Part shown: positions 8,070 through 18,555 of the stretch, one piece after another
How the letters are laid out: each line of letters begins with the position of its first letter
Position numbering within the stretch: position 1 is the stretch's first letter
Origin: Methanosarcina acetivorans C2A
GTDB taxonomy: Archaea; Halobacteriota; Methanosarcinia; Methanosarcinales; Methanosarcinaceae
Direction: 5' to 3'
DNA: 64,000 nucleotides
Assembly (NCBI RefSeq): GCF_000007345.1
Contig: NC_003552.1
Coordinates: 558,001 to 622,000, forward strand
The notes under the pieces: generated by a model
The model's database searches: none
Seen by the model: only the letters and a program-made list of their open reading frames with translations
Told to the model about the DNA's origin: nothing
Made by a program: the position numbers and the translations under genes

Positions 8070-9359
8070 ATGGTAAATAGGGAAGATCGGTACTTAGATC
8101 GGCACTTAATACTTTTAGCTTCAACAGCTCTGCTTTTTGTTTTGTTTATCTGCACTTTACCTGTGGTGCTGGCGTTTTCTCTGAACAGTAACCGGCTTAC
8201 CATAAATGAGACTCAGATCACCGCAAATAGTTCGGATGAAGCCTGCCCTTCAATCTACGGGGACAGGGTGGTATGGCAGGACCTGCGCGATGGGAAGAAC
8301 TGGGACATCTACATGTACAATCTTTCTACTCACGAGGAAACCCGGATTATGAATGATAGCTTCGACCACAGGGGGCCTGTTGTCTACGGAGATCGGATTG
8401 TTTGGGAGGACACTTCCAATGGCTATCAAAATGCGGATATTCATCTGTACAATCTGACCACCTCCACCGAAACTCAGATTACAACAAACATGTCGGGTCA
8501 GTATGCCCCTGATATTTACGGGGATCGGATCGTCTGGGAGGATACCCGTAACGGAGGAAGCTGGGACAAAGATGGTAACAGGACCGGAAACTGGGATATC
8601 TACCTTTACGACCTTTCTGCCTCAACCGAATACCGGATCACCGCCAATGAGTCGGTGCAGGAGTACCCTGCTATCTACAGGGACAGGATCGTCTGGCAGG
8701 ATTTCCGCAATGGAAATCTGGATATTTACATGTACGACCTCTCAACTTCCAGGGAAACTCAAATTACCACTGACCCTGCAGCCCAGTACTCTCCTGCCAT
8801 CCACGGGGACAGAATAATCTGGACCGATGCTCGTAATGGAAAATCGGACATCTACATGTACGATATTTCTACTTCTGCCGAATCCCAAATAACCACTAGC
8901 GGGTCAATCGAATCCGGGTCTGCTATCTACGGAAACTGGATAGTGTGGATGGATTATCGCAAAGGGTGGGAAAACCTGGATGTCTACCTTTATGACCTCT
9001 CCACCTCCACTGAAACTCAGATCACGACCAACGAATCAAACCAGTGGGGAGATCTTGATATCTGGAGAAATAGGATCGTCTGGCGGGATCAACGCAATGG
9101 GAACAATGACATCTATATGTGCACGGTCTCAGGAGAGAATAAAGAATCAGAAGTTGAACTCGAAATGAGGTCAGATGTTGAACCGGAACCGGGATCAGAT
9201 GTTGAACCGGAACCGGGATCAGATGTTGAACCGGAACCGGGATCAGATGTTGAACCAGAACCGGAAGAGGAAGAAAGCACAAGCAAAAACACCCCAGGGT
9301 TTGAAACTGTTTATGGTGTTGTCAGTTTGCTTGGTGTGTTCTTGCAGTGGAGAAGATAA
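8070..9359 (+). CDS. Surface TolB-like beta-propeller protein with acidic linker and PGF-CTERM-like tail
   Basis: The 429-residue protein has an N-terminal hydrophobic export segment (about residues 12-32). About seven propeller repeats follow (pattern ACPSIYGDRVVWQDLRDG..WDIYMYNLSTHEETRI). Next comes a linker of four SDVEPEPG units (residues about 368-399). The C-terminal 'TPGFETVYGVVSLLG' hydrophobic stretch ends in WRR. That tail has the layout of the PGF-CTERM signals processed by archaeosortase and lipid-anchored to the outer membrane face. The start ATG at 8070 has GAGGGA upstream. Repeats are more strongly conserved than in the 5057 protein. A related larger protein follows, and both share the same 3' flanking sequence, so one arose by duplication. 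Confidence 0.88.
   Translation: MVNREDRYLDRHLILLASTALLFVLFICTLPVVLAFSLNSNRLTINETQITANSSDEACPSIYGDRVVWQDLRDGKNWDIYMYNLSTHEETRIMNDSFDHRGPVVYGDRIVWEDTSNGYQNADIHLYNLTTSTETQITTNMSGQYAPDIYGDRIVWEDTRNGGSWDKDGNRTGNWDIYLYDLSASTEYRITANESVQEYPAIYRDRIVWQDFRNGNLDIYMYDLSTSRETQITTDPAAQYSPAIHGDRIIWTDARNGKSDIYMYDISTSAESQITTSGSIESGSAIYGNWIVWMDYRKGWENLDVYLYDLSTSTETQITTNESNQWGDLDIWRNRIVWRDQRNGNNDIYMCTVSGENKESEVELEMRSDVEPEPGSDVEPEPGSDVEPEPGSDVEPEPEEEESTSKNTPGFETVYGVVSLLGVFLQWRR
9171..9266 (+). repeat. Four copies of a 24-bp in-frame tandem repeat
   Basis: The unit begins TCAGATGTTGAACCGGAACC and ends GGGA. Copies lie at 9171, 9195, 9219 and 9243. The first three are identical and the last has two changes (CCAGAA, GGAA). 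It encodes SDVEPEPG, a proline- and glutamate-rich linker between propeller and anchor. Copy number is expected to vary between strains by slippage. Confidence 0.9.
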
Positions 9360-9766
9360 AACATGGTGAATTGCAGTCAGGTATCGGAGAGTTATTGATC
9401 CTATTCAGGGATTTTCTCCACTACTATACTTATTTTTAAGAAATCTCACAGCCAACCTTACTTCCTTCAGTATACCATGATTTTTTTTGCTTCTTATCTT
9501 GAGATTTTTAGGTATATTGAGTCAGATCTTACTTTTGCCTCTTGATAACTTCTCAAACTAAAGATTTCTATAGAACTTGTGTCTAAAAGGAAAGTTTTAA
9601 ACATTACTAAAAAGTATATGATGTAATTATATTTGAAATTAATAGTGAACTAGTACCGTGAAAACCCAAATGTTGAACATACATTTTAGTGACTACCATC
9701 AGCTGATATTGTTTTGATCTAAATTGATGATCCATAATTAAGTTTTCATGGTACTAGGGAATACAA
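9360..9766. other. Intergenic region with a duplicated 3' flank
   Basis: The stretch 9364-9445 (ACAGTCAGGTATCGGAGAG type, followed by TTATTGATC) recurs at 12732-12810, after the next propeller gene, so gene and downstream flank were duplicated together. The rest is A+T-rich. A possible Shine-Dalgarno (AGGGA, 9757-9761) precedes the ATG at 9767. Confidence 0.6.
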
Positions 9767-12723
9767 ATGAAAAATAATGAAAAGCCTTTTTTTATAGTTT
9801 TAGCTTCATTTCTAGTTTCATTTTTTTTACTTCCTTTTCATTGGTTGCAATGGCATCTCCCGTACAAAGTACCCAACTTGCTGTAAATGAAACTCAAATA
9901 ACTACCGGTAGGTCATCTCTATATTCCTCTGATATCTATGGTGATAGAGTAGTGTGGATAGATGAACGCAATGGAAGTTGTGACTTTTATATGTACAATC
10001 TCTCTACTTCCAAGGAAATTAAAATAACTACAAACGGATCAAGTAAGGCAAATTCTGCTATCTATGGTAACAGGGTTGTATGGATAGACTATCGAACTGG
10101 AAACTCTGATATCTACATGTATGATATTTCTACCTGTAAGGAAACTCAAATCACTAACAATGTATCAGAAAAAGCAAACCCAACTATCCCAACTATCTAT
10201 GGTAACAGGATTGTATGGCAAGAATTTGGAACCTATGGAAATTCCAATATTTATATGTATGATTTATTCAATAATACGGAAACTCAGATTACTAAATATT
10301 ATTCAAACGCATGGGAGCCGTCCATCTTTGAGGATCGAATAGTATGGAGGGAGTATCGTAGCGGGAAACACGAAATTTATCTGTACAATATTTCTACTTC
10401 GAATGAAACTATAATAACTTCCAATGCGTCAGAAAAGGCAAATCCTACTATTTATGGTGATCGGATTGTATGGGAGGATATGCGTAATGGATTTGAAAAC
10501 TGGGATATTTACATGTACAATCTCTCTACTTTTACGGAAACTCAGATGACAACCGATGAATCAAATCAGTATTCTCCTATTATCTATGATGACATCATTG
10601 TTTGGGAAGATTGGCGCAATGGGTGCAGAGATATCTATCGCTACAATCTTTCCGCTTTCACGGTAGCTCAGGTTACAACTGACGGATCGGATCATTACAA
10701 CCCTGCTATCTATGGGGACTGGCTAGCCTGGTCAGACAATCGCAATGGGGTTTCAAAATTTGATATCTATGCATGTAATCTTATAGACGCTGAGGTCATA
10801 AAAACTATAAATAGTCAGGTAACTCTTGTGGAAACTCAAATAACCACAAATCCATCATCACAGGAAGTGCCGGCTATTTATGGGGATATAATCGTGTGGC
10901 AGGATTGGCGCAATGGTTACTCAAACTCCGATATTTACATGTACAATGTTTCTAGCGACAAGGAAACACAGATCACAACTAATGAATCAAAACAATGTAA
11001 GCCTGTTATCTATAAGGATATAATCGTTTGGGAAGATTGGCGCAATGGTTACTCAAATCCTGATATTTACATGTACAATCTTTCTACCCATACAGAAACG
11101 CAGATCACAAACAATGATTCGTATCAATCGGACCCCGCTATCTATGGTGATATTATTGTATGGATGGATTATCGTAATTTTAACCCTAGAGGCCTAGTCT
11201 CTGAAATTTATGTATACAATCTTTCCACTTGCAAGGAAACTCAGATTACAAGCGATGAATTGGAACAGAGTTTTCCTGTTATCTATGGTGACATTATAAC
11301 ATGGCAAGAATTTGGAGCCTATGGCGACTCCAATGTTTACATGTACGATCTTTCAACTTACAGGAAGACCAAAATCACAACTGATGGCTTGAATCATTTC
11401 TCCCCTGCTATTTGGGAGGATAGGGTAGTGTGGCAAGGGTCTCGAAATAATTATTGGCGCATATTAATGTACAATATTTCTACTTCCAAAAAAACTCTTA
11501 TTACTACCAATAAATCAACACAGGAGTTTCCTTCTATCTATGGTAATACAATCGTATGGACAGATGATCGAAATGGAAATGGATTGCCTGGTAACTCCGA
11601 TATTTATATTTATAATCTTTCCATTGATATGGAAACTCAGGTAACTACCGATAAGTCGGATCAGAAAAATCCTGCGATTTATGGTAACAAGATCGTGTGG
11701 GAGGATTGGCGCAATGGAAATCCTGATATCTACTTATGCATCGTATCAGTGGAGAAAGCAGAACTAAAACCACCAGTTGCAGATTTCAATATCAATGTAA
11801 CCAGTGGTTATTCCCCTCTTTCTGTCCAGTTTACAGACTTATCAAAAAATGCCGTGTCAAGGGTATGGGACTTCAATAATGACGGAGTAACTGATTCTAT
11901 TGATGCTAATGTTGTTTATGTGTATACTGCTCCAGGAACTTATACGGTGAATCTAACAGTTAGCAACGAAAAAAGTGCTGTCTCAAAAACGCGCACGATA
12001 GACGTTCTGAAAAAGAGCAGCAGTGGTGGAAGCAGCGGTGGCGGGGGTGGTTCCCCTGAACCTGCAAAAAACGTTGAAACTAAAGAACTCTCACAGGCTT
12101 ACATAACCAATGGCAAGGCCATAAAGTTTGACTTCGCAAAAAATGCAACCTGTGTTATGTATGTAAGTTTCGATTCAAAAAAGACTGCCGGAAAGACTAC
12201 AACGATTGTTGAGCAGTTGAAAAATAAGTCTGCGCTTGTTTCCGAACTGCCTGAAGGTGAGGTCTACAGGTCCTTTAATGTCTGGGTTGGAAACAACGGG
12301 TTTGCAACTGAAAAGAACATAGAAAATTCTGTCATCGGTTTCAGGGTTGAAAAAGCCTGGATACAGGATGAAAAGATAGATCAGATTTCCATTTTACTCA
12401 ACAGGTACAATGATAAAAAATGGGAACAGCTGCCAGCCAACCTCTCAGGAGAAGATGATACTTATCTGTATTTCACAAGTGAAGTCCCGGGCTTTTCTTC
12501 CTTTGCAATAACAGGAATGGCAAAAGGGCTATCCGAAGAAAATGAAACAGAGTCGGGGTCGAAACAGGAAACTCGACTCGCAGATGAAGGTTTGAAATGT
12601 CTGGAATCAGAAACCGGGCAGACCTCTGAGGAGGGAGAGGGTGCCCAAGCTCCAGGATTTGGGATAGCCAGCGGAGTTTTCTGTCTATTCTGTATGTTTT
12701 TACATAAAGTTGGCAGAAGATAA
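9767..12723 (+). CDS. Large surface protein: TolB-like propeller repeats, PKD, PGF-pre-PGF and PGF-CTERM-like tail (apparent frameshift in signal peptide)
   Basis: The main frame, open from 9841, encodes 960 residues. Twelve or more propeller repeats (about residues 10-635, pattern IYGDIIVWQDWRNG..DIYMYN) precede a PKD domain (about 640-725; FTDLSKNAVSRVWDFNNDG, PGTYTVNLTVSN) and a Gly/Ser linker. Then come a PGF-pre-PGF domain (about 740-890) and a PGF-CTERM-like tail (APGFGIASGVFC...GRR). The only start in the main frame is a TTG at 9841 that leaves no signal peptide. An ATG at 9767 in the next frame, with AGGGA upstream, encodes MKNNEKPFFIVLASFLVSFF, an ideal export signal. Joining them needs a one-base shift near the T8 run at 9821-9828. 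This could be phase variation, inactivation or an assembly error. Coordinates given span both parts. Confidence 0.8.
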
Positions 12724-13166
12724 TTAAATAGAGTGAATTACAGTCAGGTATCGGAGAGTTATTGATCTAATTCGGTAACTACTTCCACTACTATCTTATT
12801 TTTTAGAAAAGAACGGTGAATGATAACTTTTTTATGAAATAATGGTGAATGATAATCTTTTTTGAGCGGTACGCCAGAGAATTCCATTTTATTCATAAAA
12901 CTTTGCCTTCTATCCATACTTTCAAACCTGAACAAAGGCAGTTCCTGTTTTTCAGTATAAATCGAAAACATATACCACTTATTGCAATAACTTCAAACTC
13001 AGTAATTTCCTTACGAACTTAATATGTTCTCTATTATATGAAAATTTATATATAATTACGATGTCAATCGCAAGCAGGTATGATTTCCCTGGGAAACAGA
13101 TGACCGGACATGTCCTATTTGAAGCGAAAAACGAAATGAATTTTCTCCGGTCGGGGAAGGTATGAA
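12724..13166. promoter_or_regulatory. Intergenic region and kinase promoter
   Basis: It begins with the second copy of the flank repeat (12732-12810, see 9364-9445). A strong archaeal TATA box, TTTATATATAA, lies at 13045-13055. This predicts transcription of the kinase gene from about 13080 with a leader of roughly 85-90 bases. A short minus-strand frame at 12759-12971 has no ribosome site and no recognisable motif. Confidence 0.55.
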
Positions 13167-15713
13167 ATGAGGAAAAACCTGCGAAATTCCGGTATAGATA
13201 AAAAGTTAGTGGACGACGTTCTGAACCAGAATGAACAGCGTTTCAGGCTGAAGTTGGAGAAAGGTCTCTCGCCTGCTCGGGCGGTAGAGAACTTGGAGCT
13301 GGCCGAGATTATTGATGTACAGGCTATCCAGCCTCTGCTGGATAATTTCTATAAACTTACTCATATTCCCATAGGCTTAAACGACCTCAAAGGCAATGTT
13401 CTGGCAGGTGCTGGATGGCAGGATATCTGTACCAAATTCCACAGGGTTCATCCCGTAACCTGCAGGCACTGTGTAGAAAGCGATATAAATCTATCCTCAG
13501 GTGTTGCCCCTGGCGAGTTTAAGTTCTACAGGTGCAAGAATAATATGTGGGATGCAGTGACTCCCATCATGGTGGGGGACCATCATGTCGGCTATGTCTT
13601 CGCAGGGCAGTTTTTTTTTGATGACGAGCCTCTGAACTATGAGTTTTTCCGGGCCCAGGCCAGGAAATACGGCTTCAACGAGGAAGAATACATAGCAGCG
13701 CTTGAAAAAGTTCCAAGGTTAAGCAGGGAAGCTGTGGACACGGGTATGGCCTTTTTCATGACATTTGCCAACATGCTCTCACAACTAAGTTACAGTAATA
13801 TCAAGCTGGCTCAGTTGCTGGAGGAACGCGACGTCCTGGTAAATGTGCTGCAGAAGACCAGGGAGGATTTCGACCGCGCCCAGGCAGTGGGAAATATCGG
13901 GAGCTGGCGCCTGGATTTATGTAATAATGTATTGACATGGTCCGATGAAAATCACCGTATTTTTGGCATCCCAAAAGGTACCCATCTGACCTATGAAACT
14001 TTTCTCTCAACGATTCATCCGGATGATAGGGAATATGTCGATGGGGAATGGAAGGAGGGGATGGAGGGCAAACCATACGACATCGAGCACCGCATTATCG
14101 CGGATGATAAGGTAAAGTGGGTACGTGAAAAAGCTTATCTTGAATTTGACAGGGACGGATCGCTGATTGCCGGCTTTGGTATAACACAGGACATCACCGA
14201 GCGCAAAAGAGCAGAAGAAGCTCTCAGATTATCAAATATTTATAATCGCAGTTTGATTGAAGCCAGTCTGGACCCTCTTGTAACCATCGGGTCAGACGGA
14301 AAAATAACCGATGTCAATAATTCCACCGAAATAGCTACCGGCTATTCTCGCGATGAACTTATAGGTACAGATTTCTCAGACTATTTTACTGAGCCTGAAA
14401 AAGCCAAAGAGGGTTATCAGCGTGTTTTCCAGGAAGGATTGGTACGGGATTATCCTCTTGAGATTCAGCATAAAGATGGACATACAACTCCTGTTCTGTA
14501 TAATGCTTCGGTTTATAAGGATGAATCCGGCAAGGTTATCGGGGTCTTTGCTTCTGCGCGTGATATCACAGAACTTAAAAAGGCAGAGAAAGCTCTGAAA
14601 AAAGCACATGATAATTTAGAAAAATTGGTTGAAGAGCGCACAGGACAGCTTGAGAAAGCTTACAACTCATTGAAGGAAAGCGAAAAAAGCCTTTCCGAAG
14701 CTCAAAGAATGGCTCATATTGGAAATTGGGACTGGGATACTTTTACTAACAGGTCTTACTGGTCTGATGAATTGTATCGAATTTTTGGGTTTACACCCCG
14801 AAAATTCGGCTTACCTTACAGTGAAGCTTTGAATTACATACACCCTGACGATCGGGACCATATGAATAATGCCGTTAAAAGAGCTTTTAATGGAGAACCC
14901 TATGAAATTGACTACAGGATAATTTCAGCTGACGGGACAGAACGTGTGGTTCATGCACAGGGTGAAGTCATTTTTAACGAAGAAAATAACCCTATTAAAA
15001 TGAGAGGGACAGTTCAGGATATTACCGAGCGCAAAAAGGCTGAAGAAGCTCTTGAAAAAATCCAGGAAACCCACATAAAAGAAATCCACCACAGGATCAA
15101 GAATAACCTGCAGGTAATCTCATCTCTCCTAAGCCTCGAAGCTGAGAAATTCAGTGATGAAAAAATGCTTGAATCTTTCCGGGAAAGCCAAAATCGTGTA
15201 GCTTCAATGGCCCTGATTCATGAAGAACTCTATAAAGGAAACGAGCTGGATACACTTGATTTTGCAGCTTATCTTCAGAAGCTGACTGCAGATCTTTTCG
15301 ACTCATATAATCTTGGAGATAGTGGTATCAGCCTGAAGCTGGACCTTGAGAAGATTCATCTTGATATGGATATCGCAATACCTCTTGGCATTATTGTAAA
15401 CGAGCTCGTCTCAAATTCCCTGAAGCATGCTTTCTCCGCTGGAAAAGCAGGCGAGATCCATATCAGTTTCTGCAAAAAAGAAAGTTTTGCCGCAAACGAT
15501 GATATTCCCGGTCCGTGTCCTTTCTGTACAGGTAAAAATAACTTGCATTACATACTCACCGTAGCGGATAACGGAAAAGGCATTCCCGAAGAAATAAAGT
15601 TCCCAAATACGGATTCTCTCGGACTCCAGCTTGTAAACCTGCTTGTTGAGCAGATAGATGGTTATATAGAACTCAAAAGTGATTCCGGAACAAAATTCAC
15701 TATCTGGTTCTGA
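13167..15713 (+). CDS. Sensor histidine kinase: PocR domain, three PAS domains, HisKA_2 and HATPase
   Basis: The 848-residue protein has no membrane segment and is predicted to be cytosolic. Residues about 45-210 form a PocR-type sensory domain (LLDNFYKLTHIPIGLNDLKG, CRHCVESD, YVFAGQFFFDDEP), a fold linked to sensing small hydrocarbon derivatives. PAS domains lie at about 241-345, 355-468 and 511-621, each ending in an (I/V)(T)xDITExK motif; a coiled coil separates the second and third. The HisKA_2 phospho-acceptor His is near residue 641 (EIHHRIKNNLQVISSLL). The ATPase domain has NELVSNSLKHAF (about 744) and DNGKGIPEE (about 801). The PocR Cys residues could bind a metal. No response regulator gene lies next to it. 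GGGGAAGG precedes the start. Confidence 0.92.
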   Translation: MRKNLRNSGIDKKLVDDVLNQNEQRFRLKLEKGLSPARAVENLELAEIIDVQAIQPLLDNFYKLTHIPIGLNDLKGNVLAGAGWQDICTKFHRVHPVTCRHCVESDINLSSGVAPGEFKFYRCKNNMWDAVTPIMVGDHHVGYVFAGQFFFDDEPLNYEFFRAQARKYGFNEEEYIAALEKVPRLSREAVDTGMAFFMTFANMLSQLSYSNIKLAQLLEERDVLVNVLQKTREDFDRAQAVGNIGSWRLDLCNNVLTWSDENHRIFGIPKGTHLTYETFLSTIHPDDREYVDGEWKEGMEGKPYDIEHRIIADDKVKWVREKAYLEFDRDGSLIAGFGITQDITERKRAEEALRLSNIYNRSLIEASLDPLVTIGSDGKITDVNNSTEIATGYSRDELIGTDFSDYFTEPEKAKEGYQRVFQEGLVRDYPLEIQHKDGHTTPVLYNASVYKDESGKVIGVFASARDITELKKAEKALKKAHDNLEKLVEERTGQLEKAYNSLKESEKSLSEAQRMAHIGNWDWDTFTNRSYWSDELYRIFGFTPRKFGLPYSEALNYIHPDDRDHMNNAVKRAFNGEPYEIDYRIISADGTERVVHAQGEVIFNEENNPIKMRGTVQDITERKKAEEALEKIQETHIKEIHHRIKNNLQVISSLLSLEAEKFSDEKMLESFRESQNRVASMALIHEELYKGNELDTLDFAAYLQKLTADLFDSYNLGDSGISLKLDLEKIHLDMDIAIPLGIIVNELVSNSLKHAFSAGKAGEIHISFCKKESFAANDDIPGPCPFCTGKNNLHYILTVADNGKGIPEEIKFPNTDSLGLQLVNLLVEQIDGYIELKSDSGTKFTIWF

Positions 15714-15986
15714 ATCCCCTCTTTTCATTCTTTATTTGAGTTCATCGAAGTGTAACTCTAAACGGGTACAAAAAGGTACAAAAAAGTACAGAAAGAAACA
15801 AAAGATTATTATCAAAAAGTACTGAAATGGTTTATCAATAAAATTGCCACTCTGTCTACTGCTTTTCTATTTGTGCCAGGATTGCGAATCTTGAGTGGCC
15901 TTTCCAATATATATTATAATCGATGTATTATAAGTAGGATATTATAATATACGTCCCAATCAGAGTAACTTAGCTTATCACTGACT
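15714..15986. other. Convergent intergenic region
   Basis: The genes on both sides end here. GTACAAAAAGGTACAAAAAA (about 15766-15785) is a direct repeat of GTACAAAAA. TATA-like stretches at 15909-15950 have no gene next to them in a suitable direction. No gene is seen. Confidence 0.4.
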
Positions 15987-18203
15987 TCAGTTGACCCAGT
16001 GCAGAACATTTTGTATTACAGACCACCTTGGTTCGTACCCTTTCTGGCTTTTTCCCAGTATCCAGTAGTCATATTTACTATCAAGTTCCCCGTAATCTCT
16101 TTCTATCTTAATCCAATAGTTTAAAAGCGGGAGGAACGTTTCACTGTTATTCTTTGCTACGGGATAAGCATACAGGACCTCATAAGAACCATGCGGCTCA
16201 AATATTGCCACATCATAGAAGGGGTGGACGAGGGTCATGGTATATCCCTCCTCTGCGGTTGTAAAGAGGACGTCTGCCTGATCTCCATCAAAAAAATCCC
16301 AGATGGAATCTATCTTTACAATCTTTGCCCCTGGAAATAGTTCTGACGCTACGCCTGCAAATGCCGTGTTATTGAGAACTGCAATCCTCAGGTCATCTAT
16401 TTTCCGGACTTCCTCAAGCTTCAGGAATTCTTTTTTTCTCTCGTCCCTTACAACAAAAGCCATGTGAACCGTCATGTATGATTCGGTGAATTTTATTTCG
16501 TCCAGTCTCTCAGGAGTTACGGTTACGGAGGACATGACAATATCACAGACACCACTATTGAGGTCGTCGGGAAGCGAGTCCCCTGTCACTGGAACAAACT
16601 CGATCTTGGAAACGTTGAGCAACTGAGCCAGATCATAGGCCATTTGCACGTCGTACCCGACAAGTGATCCATTTTTGTTAAAATAGACAAAGGGTATACA
16701 GTTGCTGTTGTACCCTACTCGCAGAGTCCCTCTGTTTTTGATGAGTTTTACAGTATCTCCCTCGGGCGGATAGTCTGGTGGGAGAGTAGATAGCGAGTCA
16801 TTTACTGAGAAATAGACCCTGGTGCTAATCAGTTCATCGGGCCTTACTCCCTGTTCATCTTCGGGAAGCTCCATACTGGAGATTATATCCCCTCCGTGGT
16901 AGGTATTTTCAAGAAGCTGGGCAAAGGCAAAATTAAGTCCTGTAATAAGGACAGCCATGACCAGAATGATTAGCGATAAAGAAAATGCCGCTTTTTTCCG
17001 TTGTAGCCTGCAGCGGCCCGAGACCAAAGCGGCGCTGATTGTAGCAAATGAGAAGATCGACATGCACGCCATCGAGGCGGTAAAACTCTGGCGAAGTATG
17101 CTTGTGCTGATGTACAGGTTAAACGCATCAGCAGGAAGGCGCATCAAATTCAGGAGCCACCCCACGGCAATCTTGGCCGGGCCGAAGAAGCTGAGAATTC
17201 CCACTGCTGCAAGCTGCAGCTGTTCGAACAGACTCAGGGGATTTTTATAAAGCCAGGCTATAAAGAGGATGAAGAGAAAAGGAACAAAAGCTCCCATCAA
17301 AGGAAAAGTGTATCCCAGGGGGACCAGAACTCTGGTATAGGACTCTATTTCATTTCCATCCTTAAGTTCTCCATTACATGACGAATCTTCAAAGAGCTTT
17401 TTAACTCCGTCAATGATGAGCGTAAGAGTTATGAACTCCGTACCGCTCGAAAATGCAAGGATAACTGCCTTTGAAGATGTAGAGATGATATCCCGATAAC
17501 TGAAGGTCGTGAAACAGGAGACCAGTAGGGGCAAGATCCCTAAGACCACCAGAGCAGCCAGGAAAGCTAAAGATACCAGAAATACCTGAAGTTCCAGTAA
17601 TCCCTCAAACGTGATGGTGCCCATTATCTGGGCTGTTGTGACGAAAACTACTATGGGAAAAGTTCTGGCAATAATGCCAGTAACCCGGTCAAGAGCTGTC
17701 TGGAGGATTTGCAGTAAATTCATGAGCGGCCTGTTCTCTTCATTTCCCATAAGGGCCAGACCCAGGCATATGCAGAAGATTACAACAGCAGGCAGAAAAC
17801 CCTCTGATAAGGAATGAAAAAGATTGTAAGGGATGAACATTTCTATGAGGTCCAGTTCTTCGGGAGTACTCAAATCCTGAGTGCTGAAAAAAGAAGCTGT
17901 TTTCAGAACCGGAAAGGCGAGCTGAAATGAAAAAAAGAGTGCTATCCCAAGGCCCCAGAACATTAACAAAACCTGCCCTGCCCTGAACATCAGGTCTCTG
18001 GAATTGGAATGGTTCAGGCTGCCTATGCCCAGTATAAGCGATATCATCACTGAAGGAAGAATGGTTACCTGCCAGATCTTGATGAAGGCCTGACTTAAAG
18101 GCATCAAAACCGATAAAAGGTCGCCAAAGAAAAGGCCGGAGAAGACGCCAAAGAAGAAACCCAGGAATATCCAGGCGGTCATGCTAAGTTTTGGCCATCT
18201 CAT
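15987..18203 (-). CDS. Fusion of a dicarboxylate/amino-acid:cation symporter (DAACS) domain with a family 3 solute-binding domain
   Basis: The protein has 738 residues. The first ~430 have the hydrophobic pattern and signatures of the Na/dicarboxylate symporter (GltP/SdcS) family: an N-terminal GFFFGVFSGLFFGD helix, ILPSVMISLILGIGSL and a re-entrant 'AFSSGTEFITLTLI' segment. After a further transmembrane helix, residues about 485-725 are an extracytoplasmic family 3 solute-binding domain (LIKNRGTLRVGYNSNCIPFV, GYDVQMAYDLAQLL, LPDDLNSGVCDIVMSSVTVT). Normally these domains belong to different transporter types, so this looks like a secondary transporter carrying its own substrate receptor. The substrate is probably an amino acid or dicarboxylate. 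AAGGAGA precedes the ATG. Confidence 0.88.
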   Translation of the reverse strand: MRWPKLSMTAWIFLGFFFGVFSGLFFGDLLSVLMPLSQAFIKIWQVTILPSVMISLILGIGSLNHSNSRDLMFRAGQVLLMFWGLGIALFFSFQLAFPVLKTASFFSTQDLSTPEELDLIEMFIPYNLFHSLSEGFLPAVVIFCICLGLALMGNEENRPLMNLLQILQTALDRVTGIIARTFPIVVFVTTAQIMGTITFEGLLELQVFLVSLAFLAALVVLGILPLLVSCFTTFSYRDIISTSSKAVILAFSSGTEFITLTLIIDGVKKLFEDSSCNGELKDGNEIESYTRVLVPLGYTFPLMGAFVPFLFILFIAWLYKNPLSLFEQLQLAAVGILSFFGPAKIAVGWLLNLMRLPADAFNLYISTSILRQSFTASMACMSIFSFATISAALVSGRCRLQRKKAAFSLSLIILVMAVLITGLNFAFAQLLENTYHGGDIISSMELPEDEQGVRPDELISTRVYFSVNDSLSTLPPDYPPEGDTVKLIKNRGTLRVGYNSNCIPFVYFNKNGSLVGYDVQMAYDLAQLLNVSKIEFVPVTGDSLPDDLNSGVCDIVMSSVTVTPERLDEIKFTESYMTVHMAFVVRDERKKEFLKLEEVRKIDDLRIAVLNNTAFAGVASELFPGAKIVKIDSIWDFFDGDQADVLFTTAEEGYTMTLVHPFYDVAIFEPHGSYEVLYAYPVAKNNSETFLPLLNYWIKIERDYGELDSKYDYWILGKSQKGYEPRWSVIQNVLHWVN

Positions 18204-18555
18204 TTAGTTCATCTCCTTTACCTGATTGCAGTATTCATTTCTGAGCCGGGATGAGTATACATTCTGATAAAAGAGTATCTTCAAACAACTTCATTAATTT
18301 TTTTATGGAAACGGTGCTCCTCTAATATTGCGTAGTTTATATATTACACGTTTTATTCAATAATTGGGGTTGAAAGTTTTAAAGATCTTCGTAAATAAAA
18401 AGCAAAATAGTAACCTTATTCCACAAAAACCAAATGCAGAATCGTACCTGAATGTCATGTAAGTCTTAGAATCCGTTGAAACTCCCTGGGATGAAGAAAT
18501 TCAGATCTAATACGGGAGAGATTCTTGCACGAACTTCTTATTACAATACAAGAGA
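18204..18555. promoter_or_regulatory. Promoter region of the transporter fusion gene
   Basis: The AAGGAGA ribosome site lies at 18214-18220. A GTTTATATATTACACG stretch at about 18337 is TATA-like in both directions. If used on the minus strand it would give a leader of roughly 100 bases. No gene is seen. Confidence 0.45.

Noticed and set aside
12759-12971. 70-codon minus-strand ORF
   Set aside because: No ribosome site, and it overlaps the duplicated 3' flank repeat; composition is not protein-like.
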